A DNA stretch of 64,000 nt, from the NCBI RefSeq assembly GCF_013620795.1, contig NZ_LGLW01000004.1:248001-312000 (forward strand), read 5' to 3'. The DNA comes from Pseudomonas sp. Q2-TVG4-2. GTDB lineage: Bacteria > Pseudomonadota > Gammaproteobacteria > Pseudomonadales > Pseudomonadaceae. Positions 20,798 through 30,026 of the stretch are shown piece after piece. The notes beneath the pieces are model-generated. The model was not told the origin of the DNA. It searched no databases and saw only the letters and a program-made list of their open reading frames with translations. Both the position numbers and the translations under genes were made by a program. Position 1 is the first letter of the stretch, and each line of letters starts with the position of its first letter.

Positions 20798-21655
20798 TTG
20801 AACGATTCAGCCCGCGGTTTGTTGCTCGTGACGATCGGAATTGTCATTCTCAGCTTCGATGGCCTGTTGGTGCGCCTGGCGCAGGCAGATGGCTGGAGCA
20901 TCGTGTTCTGGCGTGGCCTGTTGATGTTTCTGGCCCTGGGCGTGTTCTCGTTGTCCGCCAGAAGCCGGGCCAGCATCAGGGCGCATCCGCTGATCAGCGC
21001 CAGCTCGGCCCTGTTACTGGCGTTGACCTCAATCTTCTTCGTACTGGCGGTGATTCATACGCAGATCGCCAACGTGGTGGTCGTCCTCAGTACGGCACCC
21101 CTGTTCGCCGCCCTCTTCACCCGTTTCTTCCTGCGTGAGCAGGTGGCGTTGCACACCTGGCTCGCGATCGGCGTGGCGGCGCTGGGGATCATGGTGGTAT
21201 TCGCCGGAGCCTTCACCCCGACGGATCTGGCCGGTAACGGATATGCGCTGTTGTCCTCGGCTGCGGTGGGCGCCAACCTCACGCTGTTGCGCCGCCACCC
21301 GGCCATCGAGCGGATGCCGCTCATCGCCCTCGGCGGGCTGGCAGCCGCGCTGATCGCGTTGCCCAACGCTCAGCCGTTCAGTCTGGCCGCGCCGAGCTAT
21401 TGGGCATTGGCGGTCATGGGCCTAGTCCAGATGCCGCTGGCCACGCTGCTGATCAATAACGCGACCCGCTACCTGCCCTCCGCCGAAGTGGCGCTCTTCT
21501 ATCTACTGGAAAGCGTGCTGGGAACGCTGTGGGCTTGGTATTTCCTGCAGGAGACGCCGGCCAGCTCGACGCTCTATGGCGGAGCGCTGGTCATCGCAAC
21601 GCTGGTGGTACACGCCGGCTGGACCTTGCGCCCGCGCCCGGCGCTGCCGGCCTGA
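20798..21655 (+). CDS. EamA/DMT-superfamily exporter
   Basis: 285 residues from a TTG at 20798 with CGAGGA seven bases upstream; the open frame extends back to 20666, but those residues are not hydrophobic and look untranslated. Ten membrane helices form two EamA repeats (LLLVTIGIVILSFDGLLVRLA begins the first; YALLSSAAVGANLTLL begins the second). The second repeat ends YLLESVLGTLWAWYFLQETP, a typical EamA signature. These proteins export amino acids or other small metabolites, and the substrate is unknown here. Confidence 0.85.
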   Translation: MNDSARGLLLVTIGIVILSFDGLLVRLAQADGWSIVFWRGLLMFLALGVFSLSARSRASIRAHPLISASSALLLALTSIFFVLAVIHTQIANVVVVLSTAPLFAALFTRFFLREQVALHTWLAIGVAALGIMVVFAGAFTPTDLAGNGYALLSSAAVGANLTLLRRHPAIERMPLIALGGLAAALIALPNAQPFSLAAPSYWALAVMGLVQMPLATLLINNATRYLPSAEVALFYLLESVLGTLWAWYFLQETPASSTLYGGALVIATLVVHAGWTLRPRPALPA

Positions 21656-21689
21656 ACGAAGCTGGGAAGCGAGGGAACAGGAATTTGCT

Positions 21690-21895
21690 TCGTTGAGCAG
21701 AGATTGAGCGCGTCAGCTCGCGCCTATCAACCCCTCACCCCGTCACCTCACATAACCCACCCGGCATGGCCATCACCCAACCTCTCACCGCCAGGACCGT
21801 CGGATCATCCCGACGGCTCTCCGGATACTTGAGGTGAAATGGCTTGCCCTCCATCTCCGGCCAAACGGCTGCACCAGCCGCCGCTGGAAGAACGA
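21690..21895 (-). pseudogene. decayed duplicate of the 3' end of the nearby LysR gene
   Basis: On the minus strand this encodes EGKPFHLKYPESRRDDPTVL and then AVRGWVMAMPGGLCEVTG, almost identical to the C terminus of the LysR protein at 22601-23506 (EGKPFHLVYPESRRNDPTVL and onwards). The flanking bases downstream of the stop also match (GAGCAGAGATTGAG versus GAGCAGATATTGAT). The 5' part of the gene is absent, so this is a truncated copy about 860 bases from the original, in the same orientation. Confidence 0.85.
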
Positions 21896-21992
21896 GCGGT
21901 GGCGGTAACGTAGGTGGGATCAAGCTTTGCTTGTCCCAGCTGATGCGTGATTCATGCGGCGCTTTGCGCGACGAAGGATCGCCTGCCGGCGC

Positions 21993-22187
21993 TCATCGCC
22001 GCACCTGAACCCGTTTTCGCCCGCGCTTGACGGTCATTGGTGAACAGATGCCGCAGTCGATCAGCCGCGTATCCGGCGGCAGTCCCAGTGCATTGGGCAG
22101 CGATTGGCCTGGGGCTGTCAGCACCGTATAGCGGACATATTCCAGCGGCTCATCAACCAGAGTCGTAACGGGTGGGGTTGTGCTCAT
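21993..22187 (-). CDS. small hypothetical protein
   Basis: 64 residues, not recognised. The start ATG has a good upstream site (TAAGGAAAGCAGC). The sequence is polar and basic at the end (KRGRKRVQVRR) with two Cys in DCGICSP. It lies between the two copies of the LysR 3' end and could be cargo of whatever event duplicated them, or a chance frame. Confidence 0.4.
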   Translation of the reverse strand: MSTTPPVTTLVDEPLEYVRYTVLTAPGQSLPNALGLPPDTRLIDCGICSPMTVKRGRKRVQVRR

Positions 22188-22600
22188 GCTGCTTTCCTTA
22201 GCTCTTCGTGCCGTCCTAGGCGGCTTGGCCGATACGGACGTTGCAGCCTGTGCTGCTCACGTCCGATCAATCATTCCGAAGACATCGGACCGATCAGGAA
22301 ACAGATAGTGCGACTTCGCGCACATTTCGATTTAGCGCCCGATTAGCTTCGCCTGCCTTGGCTTCGGCGTACCTCGCGCGGCGGCTCTTTTCTCGATCTT
22401 TAGCTCGACGATCGGCTGGACCGCCCGCCGCCTCCGGGAATGCGGGAATGCGGGAATGCGGGGAAAAGCATTTCCGCGGAGGTGAGGAAGCGCAATGAGA
22501 CGTTCCGCGCTGAGCAGATATTGATCACGTCAGTCGATTGCGCGCCAACCTCCCGCCATTGTTCAAGTTTCCGGGAAAAAAGCTCGCGCTTATCGACCTC
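22188..22600. other. gene-free stretch with a short tandem repeat
   Basis: No gene is supported. The only structure noticed is three direct copies of GGGAATGC at 22436-22459. The last 90 bases are the flank shared with the duplicate at 21690-21895. Confidence 0.6.
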
Positions 22601-23506
22601 TCAACCCGTCACCTCGCACAACCCACCCGGCACCGCCAACACCCACTCCCTCACCGCAAGAACCGTCGGGTCATTCCGACGACTCTCCGGGTACACGAGG
22701 TGAAACGGCTTACCCTCGATCTCCGGCCCAAACGGCTGCATCAGCCGCCCGTCCCTCAGCTCATCTTCGATCAGCTGACGGCTCATCAGGGCCACGCCTT
22801 GGGCGCCAATGGCGGCTGAAATGGCGTGGGTCTCGTCGGAGAAGACCAACCCGGCGCTGACGTCCAGCCCCGGTAAATTGGCAAGTTTCTGCCATGAAGC
22901 CCAATGAATCGGGGCGGATGCCGCGCCCTGGGGGCGGAAGTGGATCAGCGAGTGTTTGGGTAGTTCGGCGGCATCGCGCAAACCAAGCAGTGGGCTGCAG
23001 GCCGGGACGAAGGTGTTATCGAACAGCTTCTCTGTCACCAACCCCGGCCAGCGACCATCGCCATAGCGAATGGCGATATCCGCCGTGACACCATCGAGCG
23101 CCACCGGCTCATGCGAGGCGTGGAAGCGCAGATCGATATCGGGACGGGAATCTCGCAGCATGCATACCCACGGCAACAACCAGCGCACCGCCACAGCCGG
23201 CGTGGTGCTGAGTGTGATCGCCTGGCGGCAGGGCCCCGCGCGGAGGCGTTCGACCGTTGCGCTGATGGTGTCGAATGCGGTTTCCAGCGTCTGTTGCAGC
23301 TCACGCCCTGGGTCGGTCAGTTCCAGCTTTCGTGGCTTTCGCAGAAACAGCGCAACGCCGAGCGATTCTTCCAGCAAACGAATCTGGTGACTGATGGCCG
23401 TGGCGGTGACGGACAGCTCCTCTGCGGCCTGTTTGGCGCTCTCATGGCGGGCGGCCGCTTCGAAGGCCCGCAGTGCGGAAAGCGAAGGTAACCGGCGGTT
23501 CGCCAT
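22601..23506 (-). CDS. LysR-type regulator, GcvA-like
   Basis: 301 residues. The N terminus (LPSLSALRAFEAAARHESAKQ, then AAEELSVTATAISHQIRLLE) is the winged helix of the GcvA subgroup. A periplasmic-binding-like effector domain follows, with TADIAIRYGDGRWPGL. It is divergent from the azoreductase gene across 117 bases, so regulation of azoR is the simplest guess. A truncated duplicate of its 3' end lies downstream. Confidence 0.9.
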   Translation of the reverse strand: MANRRLPSLSALRAFEAAARHESAKQAAEELSVTATAISHQIRLLEESLGVALFLRKPRKLELTDPGRELQQTLETAFDTISATVERLRAGPCRQAITLSTTPAVAVRWLLPWVCMLRDSRPDIDLRFHASHEPVALDGVTADIAIRYGDGRWPGLVTEKLFDNTFVPACSPLLGLRDAAELPKHSLIHFRPQGAASAPIHWASWQKLANLPGLDVSAGLVFSDETHAISAAIGAQGVALMSRQLIEDELRDGRLMQPFGPEIEGKPFHLVYPESRRNDPTVLAVREWVLAVPGGLCEVTG

Positions 23507-23623
23507 GGCTGAGTTTTCCTCATCTGTACCCGGAAATAATCATCGTTTGTCGCTTACAGAGCCTAAACCTAGCCTGGGTCTACCGCGAATGACAGGTGAA
23601 TTCATCTACAGAGGAGACCCACC

Positions 23624-24346
23624 ATGACGCACCTTTTGCACCTCGATGCCAGCGCCCGCCCCGGCCTTGCCGGCAAGGACGCACACGGTTCTCACAGCCG
23701 CAATATCAGCCAGCGTTTCGTCAGCCAATGGCTGTCCCGCCGCGCGCAGGACAGCATGACCTATCGGGACATAGGCCAAAACCCGCCCTCTTTCGTCAGC
23801 CATGACTGGATCGCCGCGGCCTTTACGCCGGAAGAGCGCCGTGAGCCGTGGATGAAGGAGGCGCTGGCAGAAAGCGACAAATTGGTCGATGAGTTGGTTG
23901 CAGCTGATGTTTTGGTAATCGGGACGCCGCTCTACAACTTCGACATGCCCGCGGCACTCAAGGCATGGATCGATCAGGTGGTGCGCCTGGGCCGGACGAT
24001 TGGGTTCGACGAAAGCATACAGCCCGACCCCTACGTTCCCATGCTGGCGGACCGGCCGCGACACGCCGTCATTCTTACCGCCAGGGGCGGCATAGGCTTT
24101 GGTCCCGGCGGGGAGATGGCTCACATGAACCACTTGGAGCCGAGCCTGGCGACGGCGCTTGGTTTTATCGGGGTTACCCGCATTCATCAGATCGCGATCG
24201 AGGGGCAGGAAATCGGTGGCGAACTGCTCGCTACTTCGGTGGCTCAGGCGCAACGTCAGGTCGATGCCTTGGTGGAAGAGCTTCAGGCGGCGTTTGAGGG
24301 TACTGCTCCTTCCTCGGCCCACCAACGGCAGGCCGAGCCTAGCTAG
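23624..24346 (+). CDS. azoR: FMN-dependent NADH-azoreductase (AzoR-like flavodoxin-fold reductase)
   Basis: 240 residues with a flavodoxin-like fold. The N-terminal LLHLDASAR...SHSRNISQRF is the FMN phosphate-binding loop. PLYNFDMPAALKAWIDQVVRLGRTI is the hallmark of the AzoR family, and LTARGGIGF forms the flavin-contacting loop. Such enzymes reduce quinones, azo compounds and nitroaromatics with NAD(P)H in the cytoplasm. AGAGGAGACCCACC provides a strong ribosome-binding site. It is divergent from a LysR gene. Confidence 0.88.
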   Translation: MTHLLHLDASARPGLAGKDAHGSHSRNISQRFVSQWLSRRAQDSMTYRDIGQNPPSFVSHDWIAAAFTPEERREPWMKEALAESDKLVDELVAADVLVIGTPLYNFDMPAALKAWIDQVVRLGRTIGFDESIQPDPYVPMLADRPRHAVILTARGGIGFGPGGEMAHMNHLEPSLATALGFIGVTRIHQIAIEGQEIGGELLATSVAQAQRQVDALVEELQAAFEGTAPSSAHQRQAEPS

Positions 24347-24430
24347 CGAGGCGGCAAAGGAGTAAACGACCTGGCGCTTAGAAAAGGCGTTGCCCTTTCA
24401 ACCCAACCCCGCTTTCGCGAAAGTTCGCCG

Positions 24431-24541
24431 TTATAGCTTGGTTACAAAGGTTCGCGCCTGGTACAGGGCAAAGCCACTGAGCACGATAATGACGGCGACG
24501 GCGAGGATGTCGGCGCCCGGAAAACCCCAGAATTCAGACAT
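24431..24541 (-). CDS. 36-residue single-helix membrane protein of the tmm cluster
   Basis: A very small frame (MSEFWGFPGADILAVAVIIV begins it; it ends LYQARTFVTKL) with a strong site, AAGGAGCCATC, directly before the ATG. The middle (ADILAVAVIIVLSGFALYQA) is one membrane helix with a short polar N terminus and a basic C terminus. It lies 35 bases after the winged-helix-like gene and on the same strand as the monooxygenase and permease. Small membrane proteins of this kind often tune a transporter or sensor. No homologue is known to me and the function is unknown. Confidence 0.65.
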   Translation of the reverse strand: MSEFWGFPGADILAVAVIIVLSGFALYQARTFVTKL

Positions 24542-24576
24542 GATGGCTCCTTGGTAGTGGTGGGTAACGCTGGCCG

Positions 24577-24870
24577 TCAGGCCAGCGCGGTATCGCGCAT
24601 GCGTTGCCGACCGAAGTCGTTGAGTCGGAACTTGAACAACACCCGACCAGCGCCGAAATAAGCCTCGTCGTCGAGCTTCTCTTCAACGCTCTCGATGATG
24701 CCGCTGGAGAACAGATCCGTCAGCGTGACGCGAGTGTTGCCGCGCCAGTAGGCGCCGCTAAGACCAAACTCTTTCATCAACACATCGGTGACTTGCCAGT
24801 CCCAGATACCGGCATCCGCTTTGGCATTGATCAGCTGAAGAATGCGGCCCTTCATGTGCAATCTATTCAT
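24577..24870 (-). CDS. small winged-helix-like protein of the tmm cluster
   Basis: 97 residues, starting after CAGGAGCAACCC. The pattern of helices followed by a beta hairpin (ILQLINAKADAGIWDWQVTD, VLMKEFGLSGAYWRGNTRVT, LTDLFSSGIIES, then GRVLFKFRLNDFGRQRM) suggests a winged-helix fold, possibly a transcription factor. No named family is recognised. It lies 15 bases after the permease gene, so it is probably cotranscribed with tmm. An internal ATG (MKGRILQL) is an alternative start. Confidence 0.75.
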   Translation of the reverse strand: MNRLHMKGRILQLINAKADAGIWDWQVTDVLMKEFGLSGAYWRGNTRVTLTDLFSSGIIESVEEKLDDEAYFGAGRVLFKFRLNDFGRQRMRDTALA

Positions 24871-24885
24871 GGGTTGCTCCTGTGG

Positions 24886-25977
24886 TCACGCATTGGCCGC
24901 ATTAGCGGTGGCGCTAGCCGTATTGCTGTCGGTCTTCACGGCGCGTACCACTTCGAGTACTTCGTCGCTCTCCGTGTACATGACGAACCCGCCGATTACG
25001 AACAGCGCCAGGCCGGCCAGGAAGTTCCACTCGGGAAACTTGAGCGTGAACGCAGCGAGGAAAACCACCGCAAACAGCCCGTACAGTGCTGCAATCGCTT
25101 GCCCGCGCCCTACTCCGATCAGCGGGAAGGACTTGTACCAGGACACATAGCAGAAGGCGAAGGTCACACCCGCCAGCGTCAGCCAGCCAATGGCTGCCCA
25201 GTTGAACGTCGCGACGACCAGCTCCACCACCGGTTGATCGGTGAAGAGGTAGATCGCAGGCAGAATCAGCGCGATCCAGTAGAGAACTTCCGCGGTGAAT
25301 CGCACCGTGATGCCCACATCCGGGTCTGCCACATCCAGCCCGCGGCCAGCGATAGCACCCTCGACACCCCAGCCCAATGCAGCCATTGCGCCACCGAGAT
25401 AGCCAAGCCAGCCGGCGTCGCCGGTACCAGTGAACTCACCGATGATGCCGGGGGCATAAACGGTCACGCCGCCTGCCAGGATGATGAAGATACCCAGCGC
25501 GGCGCGCCGGGTGATCTTCTCCTGATACCAGAGCCTGGCAAGCGTGGCGCCGATGATCGGGTACATCAGCGCCGAGATCGCAGCAAAAGCGCCGCCGATA
25601 TAACCCATCGCCAAATACGAGCCGAAGATGGCCATAGGGCCGCCGAATAAGGCGCCAATGAAGAACCACTTGGATATGTAGCGCATCTGCCTGATGGTAC
25701 GAACGTATTCGCCCCATTTACCCAACACCCCATTCCAGACGAACAGGAAGAACAGCACGGCAATGGCGTTGAAGGTGGTCAGCACTGCCGCTGCCAACAG
25801 GAACTCGGCGTTGGTGTCGTAGCTCAGGTCGATATAGGGTGCCTCGAACCAGACTGCGGAGCCGGGCACATACCAGGCGCCCCAGAGCACGGCGCACCAT
25901 AGGGCCCACATGAATCCCCAGCGGATGCTGCTGGAGGTGAAACGCGAGCGCGCCTGGCTCAGGCTTGGCTGACTCAT
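24886..25977 (-). CDS. ten-helix DMT-type permease coupled to tmm
   Basis: 363 residues with about ten membrane helices in two EamA-like halves ([20 protein letters not shown] in the first; [20 protein letters not shown] in the second). A C-terminal cytoplasmic tail is rich in Asn, Thr and Ala. The ATG overlaps the tmm stop by four bases (25974-25977), giving tight translational coupling. The context implies transport of the monooxygenase's substrate or product, such as a methylated amine or its N-oxide, but this is inference. It is larger than typical EamA exporters. Confidence 0.82.
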   Translation of the reverse strand: MSQPSLSQARSRFTSSSIRWGFMWALWCAVLWGAWYVPGSAVWFEAPYIDLSYDTNAEFLLAAAVLTTFNAIAVLFFLFVWNGVLGKWGEYVRTIRQMRYISKWFFIGALFGGPMAIFGSYLAMGYIGGAFAAISALMYPIIGATLARLWYQEKITRRAALGIFIILAGGVTVYAPGIIGEFTGTGDAGWLGYLGGAMAALGWGVEGAIAGRGLDVADPDVGITVRFTAEVLYWIALILPAIYLFTDQPVVELVVATFNWAAIGWLTLAGVTFAFCYVSWYKSFPLIGVGRGQAIAALYGLFAVVFLAAFTLKFPEWNFLAGLALFVIGGFVMYTESDEVLEVVRAVKTDSNTASATANAANA

Positions 25978-27344
25978 GCGCTCTCCTTTGCTGGCTGGGA
26001 TTGCTCTTCGTAAAGGAAGGCTTCCAGCGAATCATCCATCGCATCCATCCAGGGCGTATGGTGCCCAGGCGCCAGGGTGCCGGTCAGCGTGGAGCGGTAG
26101 CTCTTGTTGCGGTAGCCGAGGATGTCCGCTTCCTTGTGGTGCTCCCACTGCTTGAAAATTTCGGCTACGGCAGTTACGTCGAACGCAGGGTAGTCGGTAG
26201 GCTCAAGCAGATCGAGTATGTAGGCTGCCTGAAAATCGATCGCCTCGAAGGGGTTGGCCACTTGCTCCTCGCGGGCCACCCACTCAGTACAGTCTGCCGC
26301 CATATCCGGACCTGCCGGCACCTTGATGCGTCCGAGCATCAAATCCCGGGCATACCAGGCCTGGGCATCGAACATGTTGAAGGTGTAGTACTGATCCTGC
26401 ATGCCGAGGAACATCAGCTTCGGATTGGCCAGGGAAACGATGCCCTTATACAGACCTTCGGGATACAGCCGGTTGTGCGTGTTCAGCGTCAGCTCGTTGG
26501 GTAGGAACGGAAAGTGATGCTGATATCCGGTGCACAGGATGATCGCGTCGACCTCCTTGCTGGTGCCGTCCTTGAAGCGGGCCGTCTTGCCAATCACCTC
26601 GGTGAGCAGGGGCACTTCGGCAAAGGATTCCGGCCAGTCGAAGCCCATGGGCTTGGAGCGGTAGCTGAACGTGACCGACTTGGCACCGTATTTGTGGCAC
26701 TGGGTGCCGATGTCTTCTGCGGAGTAGCTACTGCCAATCAGGAGCAGATCCTTGCCCTGGAATTCCATTGCGTCGCGGAAATCGTGGGCATGTAGCACGC
26801 GGCCGGGAAACTTCTCCAGCCCTTCAAAGTAAGGCGCATTGGGGGTCGAGAAGTGGCCGGTCGCGACGATTACATGATCGAATTCTTCGGTGCTCAGCTC
26901 GTCTTTCTTGAGATCCCGCACCGTGACCGCGAATTTGCCGGTAGTTTCGTCATGGGCGACCCAGTGCACCGCCGTGCTGAAGCGGATGTACTGGCGCACG
27001 TTGCTTTTGGCAACGCGCCCCATGATGTAGTCACGCAGCACAGCCCGCGGCGGGTAGGACGGGATAGGCCGGCCGAAGTGCTCCTCGAAACTGTAATCGG
27101 CGAACTCTAGGCATTCCTTGGGACCGTTCGACCACAAGTACCGATACATACTGCCGTGGACGGGCTCGCCGTAGGCATCTAGGCCGGTGCGCCAGGTGTA
27201 ATTCCACAAACCGCCCCAGTCGCTCTGTTTCTCGTAGCAGACAATCTCGGGGACTTCAGCACCGTCGCGACGGGCTGATTCGAACGCACGTAATTGGGCC
27301 AGGCCGCTCGGGCCGGCGCCTAGGATGGCGACTCTAAAACTCAT
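25974..27344 (-). CDS. tmm: flavin-containing monooxygenase, trimethylamine monooxygenase (Tmm) type
   Basis: 456 residues, the same length as Methylophaga Tmm, and very similar to it along most of its length as far as I can recall that sequence. Visible motifs: FAD-binding GAGPSG at residues 8-13; the family stretches [15 protein letters not shown] and [20 protein letters not shown]; the FMO signature [11 protein letters not shown] near residue 181; NADPH-binding [13 protein letters not shown] near 201; and [13 protein letters not shown]. Tmm oxidises trimethylamine to its N-oxide with NADPH and oxygen, and related enzymes also turn indole into indigo. The start has AACAGGAG upstream. No tdm (TMAO demethylase) or glutamate-methylamide genes are next to it. 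Confidence 0.9.
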   Translation of the reverse strand: MSFRVAILGAGPSGLAQLRAFESARRDGAEVPEIVCYEKQSDWGGLWNYTWRTGLDAYGEPVHGSMYRYLWSNGPKECLEFADYSFEEHFGRPIPSYPPRAVLRDYIMGRVAKSNVRQYIRFSTAVHWVAHDETTGKFAVTVRDLKKDELSTEEFDHVIVATGHFSTPNAPYFEGLEKFPGRVLHAHDFRDAMEFQGKDLLLIGSSYSAEDIGTQCHKYGAKSVTFSYRSKPMGFDWPESFAEVPLLTEVIGKTARFKDGTSKEVDAIILCTGYQHHFPFLPNELTLNTHNRLYPEGLYKGIVSLANPKLMFLGMQDQYYTFNMFDAQAWYARDLMLGRIKVPAGPDMAADCTEWVAREEQVANPFEAIDFQAAYILDLLEPTDYPAFDVTAVAEIFKQWEHHKEADILGYRNKSYRSTLTGTLAPGHHTPWMDAMDDSLEAFLYEEQSQPAKESA

Positions 27345-27427
27345 AATGACTCCTGTTTACAGGCGATGTGACGTACGCCAGGCGAGAGCGGCCCGGGCGA
27401 CGATTGAAGCGGATATGAGCGCAGCTC

Positions 27428-27488
27428 GAACCGACAACGGTTCAGCCATGAGGCTCCGCAGTGAGGCGCACTAACGTCGGTTAACCGA
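27428..27488. promoter_or_regulatory. paired palindromes upstream of tmm
   Basis: GAACCGACAACGGTTC (27428-27443) and TCGGTTAACCGA (27477-27488) share the half-site AACCG/CGGTT, 85 to 145 bases before the tmm start. They may be operator sites or RNA stems in the leader. No known riboswitch pattern was recognised. Confidence 0.4.
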
Positions 27489-27620
27489 TGGCGCGATGTG
27501 ATGAAGGCAGCATCTGTCGGATGAAACAGACGGCCGGGGGTGGGCAGGCCACCGAGTTGAAACGCGAGTTTTCGAGAAACGCTGGAGGGAAGCGCTCGAA
27601 CTGGTCAAGCAGAGAAAAAA

Positions 27621-27638
27621 ATACTTGGTAACCCGTAT
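27621..27638. promoter_or_regulatory. imperfect palindrome in the tmm/GNAT intergenic region
   Basis: ATACTTGGTAACCCGTAT is an imperfect dyad about 280 bases upstream of tmm, next to an A-rich stretch. It is a candidate regulator site. The remainder of 27345-27885 holds no gene. Confidence 0.3.
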
Positions 27639-27885
27639 GCCAGTAGCAGCACGGTATCACATCCAGGTGTCTCGTGTTTGCGGCCGCCGGAACACTAGGC
27701 TGGATCAGAGCGAATCGGGCCGGATAACCCAGCCCTCGAACCCGACTGCTTTACGGCCGTGAAATGGATCCGCCACGAGCCTTCCCTCGCGAACGAGCGA
27801 TGAAAAGACCACGATTCCCCATCCTTCGCGCGGTGTACATCGCCGGTACAATGCCACCTTTTCCGCACCGCCCCGGAGCCCGCCC

Positions 27886-28581
27886 ATGTTCACTCTCACC
27901 CACCTGAACACCCCGCCCCCGGAATCAATGAAGAGCCAGGTGCTGCAGATGGTGGTGGACTATCTCGGTGACATCAGCCCGGTATCGCTTCCACCGAGCA
28001 ACCCGTTGTATCAGCTCTATCAATACGTGGTGGGCTTCGAAGTGCATCGTTATCTGGACAGCATGGACGGTGCGCAGGCGGGCAAACCCGAACTGATCAT
28101 GGCGCTGGATGCTGATGACCCGGCTACCCTGCTCGGCTTCGCGCTGTACCTCCCGTATGTAGATAATCCTGAAGCGTGCTCGCTGCTGTATCTGGCGGTA
28201 CAGGCCAGCCATCGCCGACAGGGCATTGGGCGGGCGATGATCGAGGCGATGATGGCGCGTTATCCCCATGCGGAAGTGGCGTGCGTGGCGGGCAAGGTGC
28301 CGTACTTCGAAGCGCTGGGCTTCATGCCTCTAGCGGCTCGCGGCCCGCAAGTGGTGATGAACACGCGGAGCCAGGCATCCAACGGCTTATTAGCGGTGCA
28401 GGACTTGGCTCCCATCTTCCAATCCCAGGAAGTCCGGCAGATTCATAACTATCTGGTGAAACAACACGGCGCAGAGGCCATGGGCGACGCAGAGAAAAAC
28501 CGTGATCACCTATTCGATGAACTGGCCCTGCAGGCCGACCATCTGATCCAGGCATACGCTCCAGCCAAGCGCTTGCATTGA
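27886..28581 (+). CDS. GNAT-family N-acetyltransferase
   Basis: 231 residues. The acetyl-CoA-binding motif A is clear: LYLAVQASHRRQGIGRAMIEAMMARYPHAEVACV contains R/QxxGxG. VPYFEALGFMPL is the usual C-terminal GNAT strand-helix. The last 75 residues are an extra helical region. The acceptor substrate is unknown, and it stands alone between tmm and the TRAP transporter. Confidence 0.85.
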   Translation: MFTLTHLNTPPPESMKSQVLQMVVDYLGDISPVSLPPSNPLYQLYQYVVGFEVHRYLDSMDGAQAGKPELIMALDADDPATLLGFALYLPYVDNPEACSLLYLAVQASHRRQGIGRAMIEAMMARYPHAEVACVAGKVPYFEALGFMPLAARGPQVVMNTRSQASNGLLAVQDLAPIFQSQEVRQIHNYLVKQHGAEAMGDAEKNRDHLFDELALQADHLIQAYAPAKRLH

Positions 28582-28703
28582 TCGCCTATGACGCGCGCCC
28601 ACGTAACACCAGATAGGTTCCGCCCGGCACGACGAAGCCTGTTAGCAATCCTGGCGATCATGCCGTCGCGTGCGGCCACGGCACAGGCAAACCAAGGGTT
28701 TCT

Positions 28704-30017
28704 TTACACCCGCGCTTCGCTCAGTATTTGCGGTAGCCACAGCGCGATTTGTGGCCAGCCGGTGATCAGTGCGGCTGCCAGACACATCAGCAGGAAGAAG
28801 GGCAGCGCAGCCAGAGCAACGCGACCTATCGGCTCGCCGGACAGCGATTGGATAACGAACAGGTTGAAGCCTACCGGCGGGGTTATCTGCCCGAGCTCCA
28901 CCATGATCACGAGGAACACGCCGAACCAAACCGGATCGTAACCTGCAGCAACGATCACCGGTAAAGTGATCGGTAGACTCATGACGGTCAATGAGATGCC
29001 GTCGAGAAACATACCCAGCAGCACGTAGAACAGCGCGATGGCCAGCAGCAGCAGGACCGGCGAAAGCTGTTGGGCGGCAATCCAGGCTGCCAGTTCGCGG
29101 GGAAGATGCAGGTAGGCCATGGCCGCCGACAGCATCGCGGCTGCCACCAGCAGACTGCAGACCATGGCGGAGGTTAGCAGCGTGCCTTTGAGCGCATCGA
29201 CGATCAGCGCGACGCTCAATTGCCGCTCGGCCAGCAGCAGCAACAGCGAGGCGGTGACGCCGATGGCGGCCGATTCCGACGGGGTCGCGATGCCGCTATA
29301 GATGGCCCCGATGACCAGGCCGATCAGCAGCAGGATCGGCATCAGCAGCCCCAGTGCACCAAGCAGACTGGTGTCGCCGCGCGCTTCTCGCGGCGCGATT
29401 CCCGAGTTTGCGATGGCGCGCAGCATGACGAAGCCGGAGAACAGCGCCGCCATCATCAGGCCGGGTAGCAGACCTGCCATGAACAGCTTGATGATCGAAA
29501 CCTCGGCCTGCACACCGTAAACGATCATGATGATCGAAGGCGGGATCAGCAGCCCGAGACTCCCCGCGCCGGCCAGCGAACCAAGCGACAGGTCGCGGTC
29601 GTACCCGCGGTTCGCCAGCTCGCGAGTGGTGATCTTGCCCACCGTGGCGGTGGTCGCCGCGCTGGAGCCGCAGACCGAGGCGAACAGCGTCGAGCCGAAC
29701 ACATTGGTGTGCAACAGCCCGCCCGGTAGGTAACGCGTCAATGGCGCCAGGCCTCGGAACAAGCGCTCCGAGATGTCCGACCGAAAGATCAACTCGCCCA
29801 TGAGAATGAACAAGGGAATTGCCGCAAGCTCCCAGCTGTTGCTTGCGCGAAACAGGATTTTCGACATCATCAGGCCGATGCGCTCGAACCCGAAGCCGCC
29901 GAAGCCCCACAGTGAAAGAATCGCCGCCAGGGCCAGCGCGGCGAATACCCAGACGCCGAGCGCCAAGGTGGTGAGCAGGATCGCGACGACGCCAAGAGCG
30001 ACTACGATCATGTCCAT
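28704..30017 (-). CDS. TRAP transporter large permease, DctM family
   Basis: 437 residues with 12 or more membrane helices. Hallmarks are GELIFRSDISERLFRGLAPL, FASVCGSSAATTATVGKI, LGLLIPPSIIMIVYG, and the C-terminal LGQITPPVGFNLFV. It is the ion-coupled translocating subunit that takes substrate from the DctP binding protein. It lies nine bases behind the small permease gene and is the last gene of the dctPQM operon. Confidence 0.95.
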   Translation of the reverse strand: MDMIVVALGVVAILLTTLALGVWVFAALALAAILSLWGFGGFGFERIGLMMSKILFRASNSWELAAIPLFILMGELIFRSDISERLFRGLAPLTRYLPGGLLHTNVFGSTLFASVCGSSAATTATVGKITTRELANRGYDRDLSLGSLAGAGSLGLLIPPSIIMIVYGVQAEVSIIKLFMAGLLPGLMMAALFSGFVMLRAIANSGIAPREARGDTSLLGALGLLMPILLLIGLVIGAIYSGIATPSESAAIGVTASLLLLLAERQLSVALIVDALKGTLLTSAMVCSLLVAAAMLSAAMAYLHLPRELAAWIAAQQLSPVLLLLAIALFYVLLGMFLDGISLTVMSLPITLPVIVAAGYDPVWFGVFLVIMVELGQITPPVGFNLFVIQSLSGEPIGRVALAALPFFLLMCLAAALITGWPQIALWLPQILSEARV

Positions 30018-30026
30018 GCTTGCTCC

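Noticed and set aside
27345-27480. Possible riboswitch in the tmm leader
   Set aside because: Stems are present, but the loop sequences do not match guanidine (ykkC, mini-ykkC) or other riboswitch patterns I know, so they are listed only as palindromes.
27705-27911. Minus-strand frame of 68 codons between tmm and the GNAT gene
   Set aside because: It runs into the 5' end of the GNAT gene, lacks a ribosome-binding site and shows no recognisable protein pattern.
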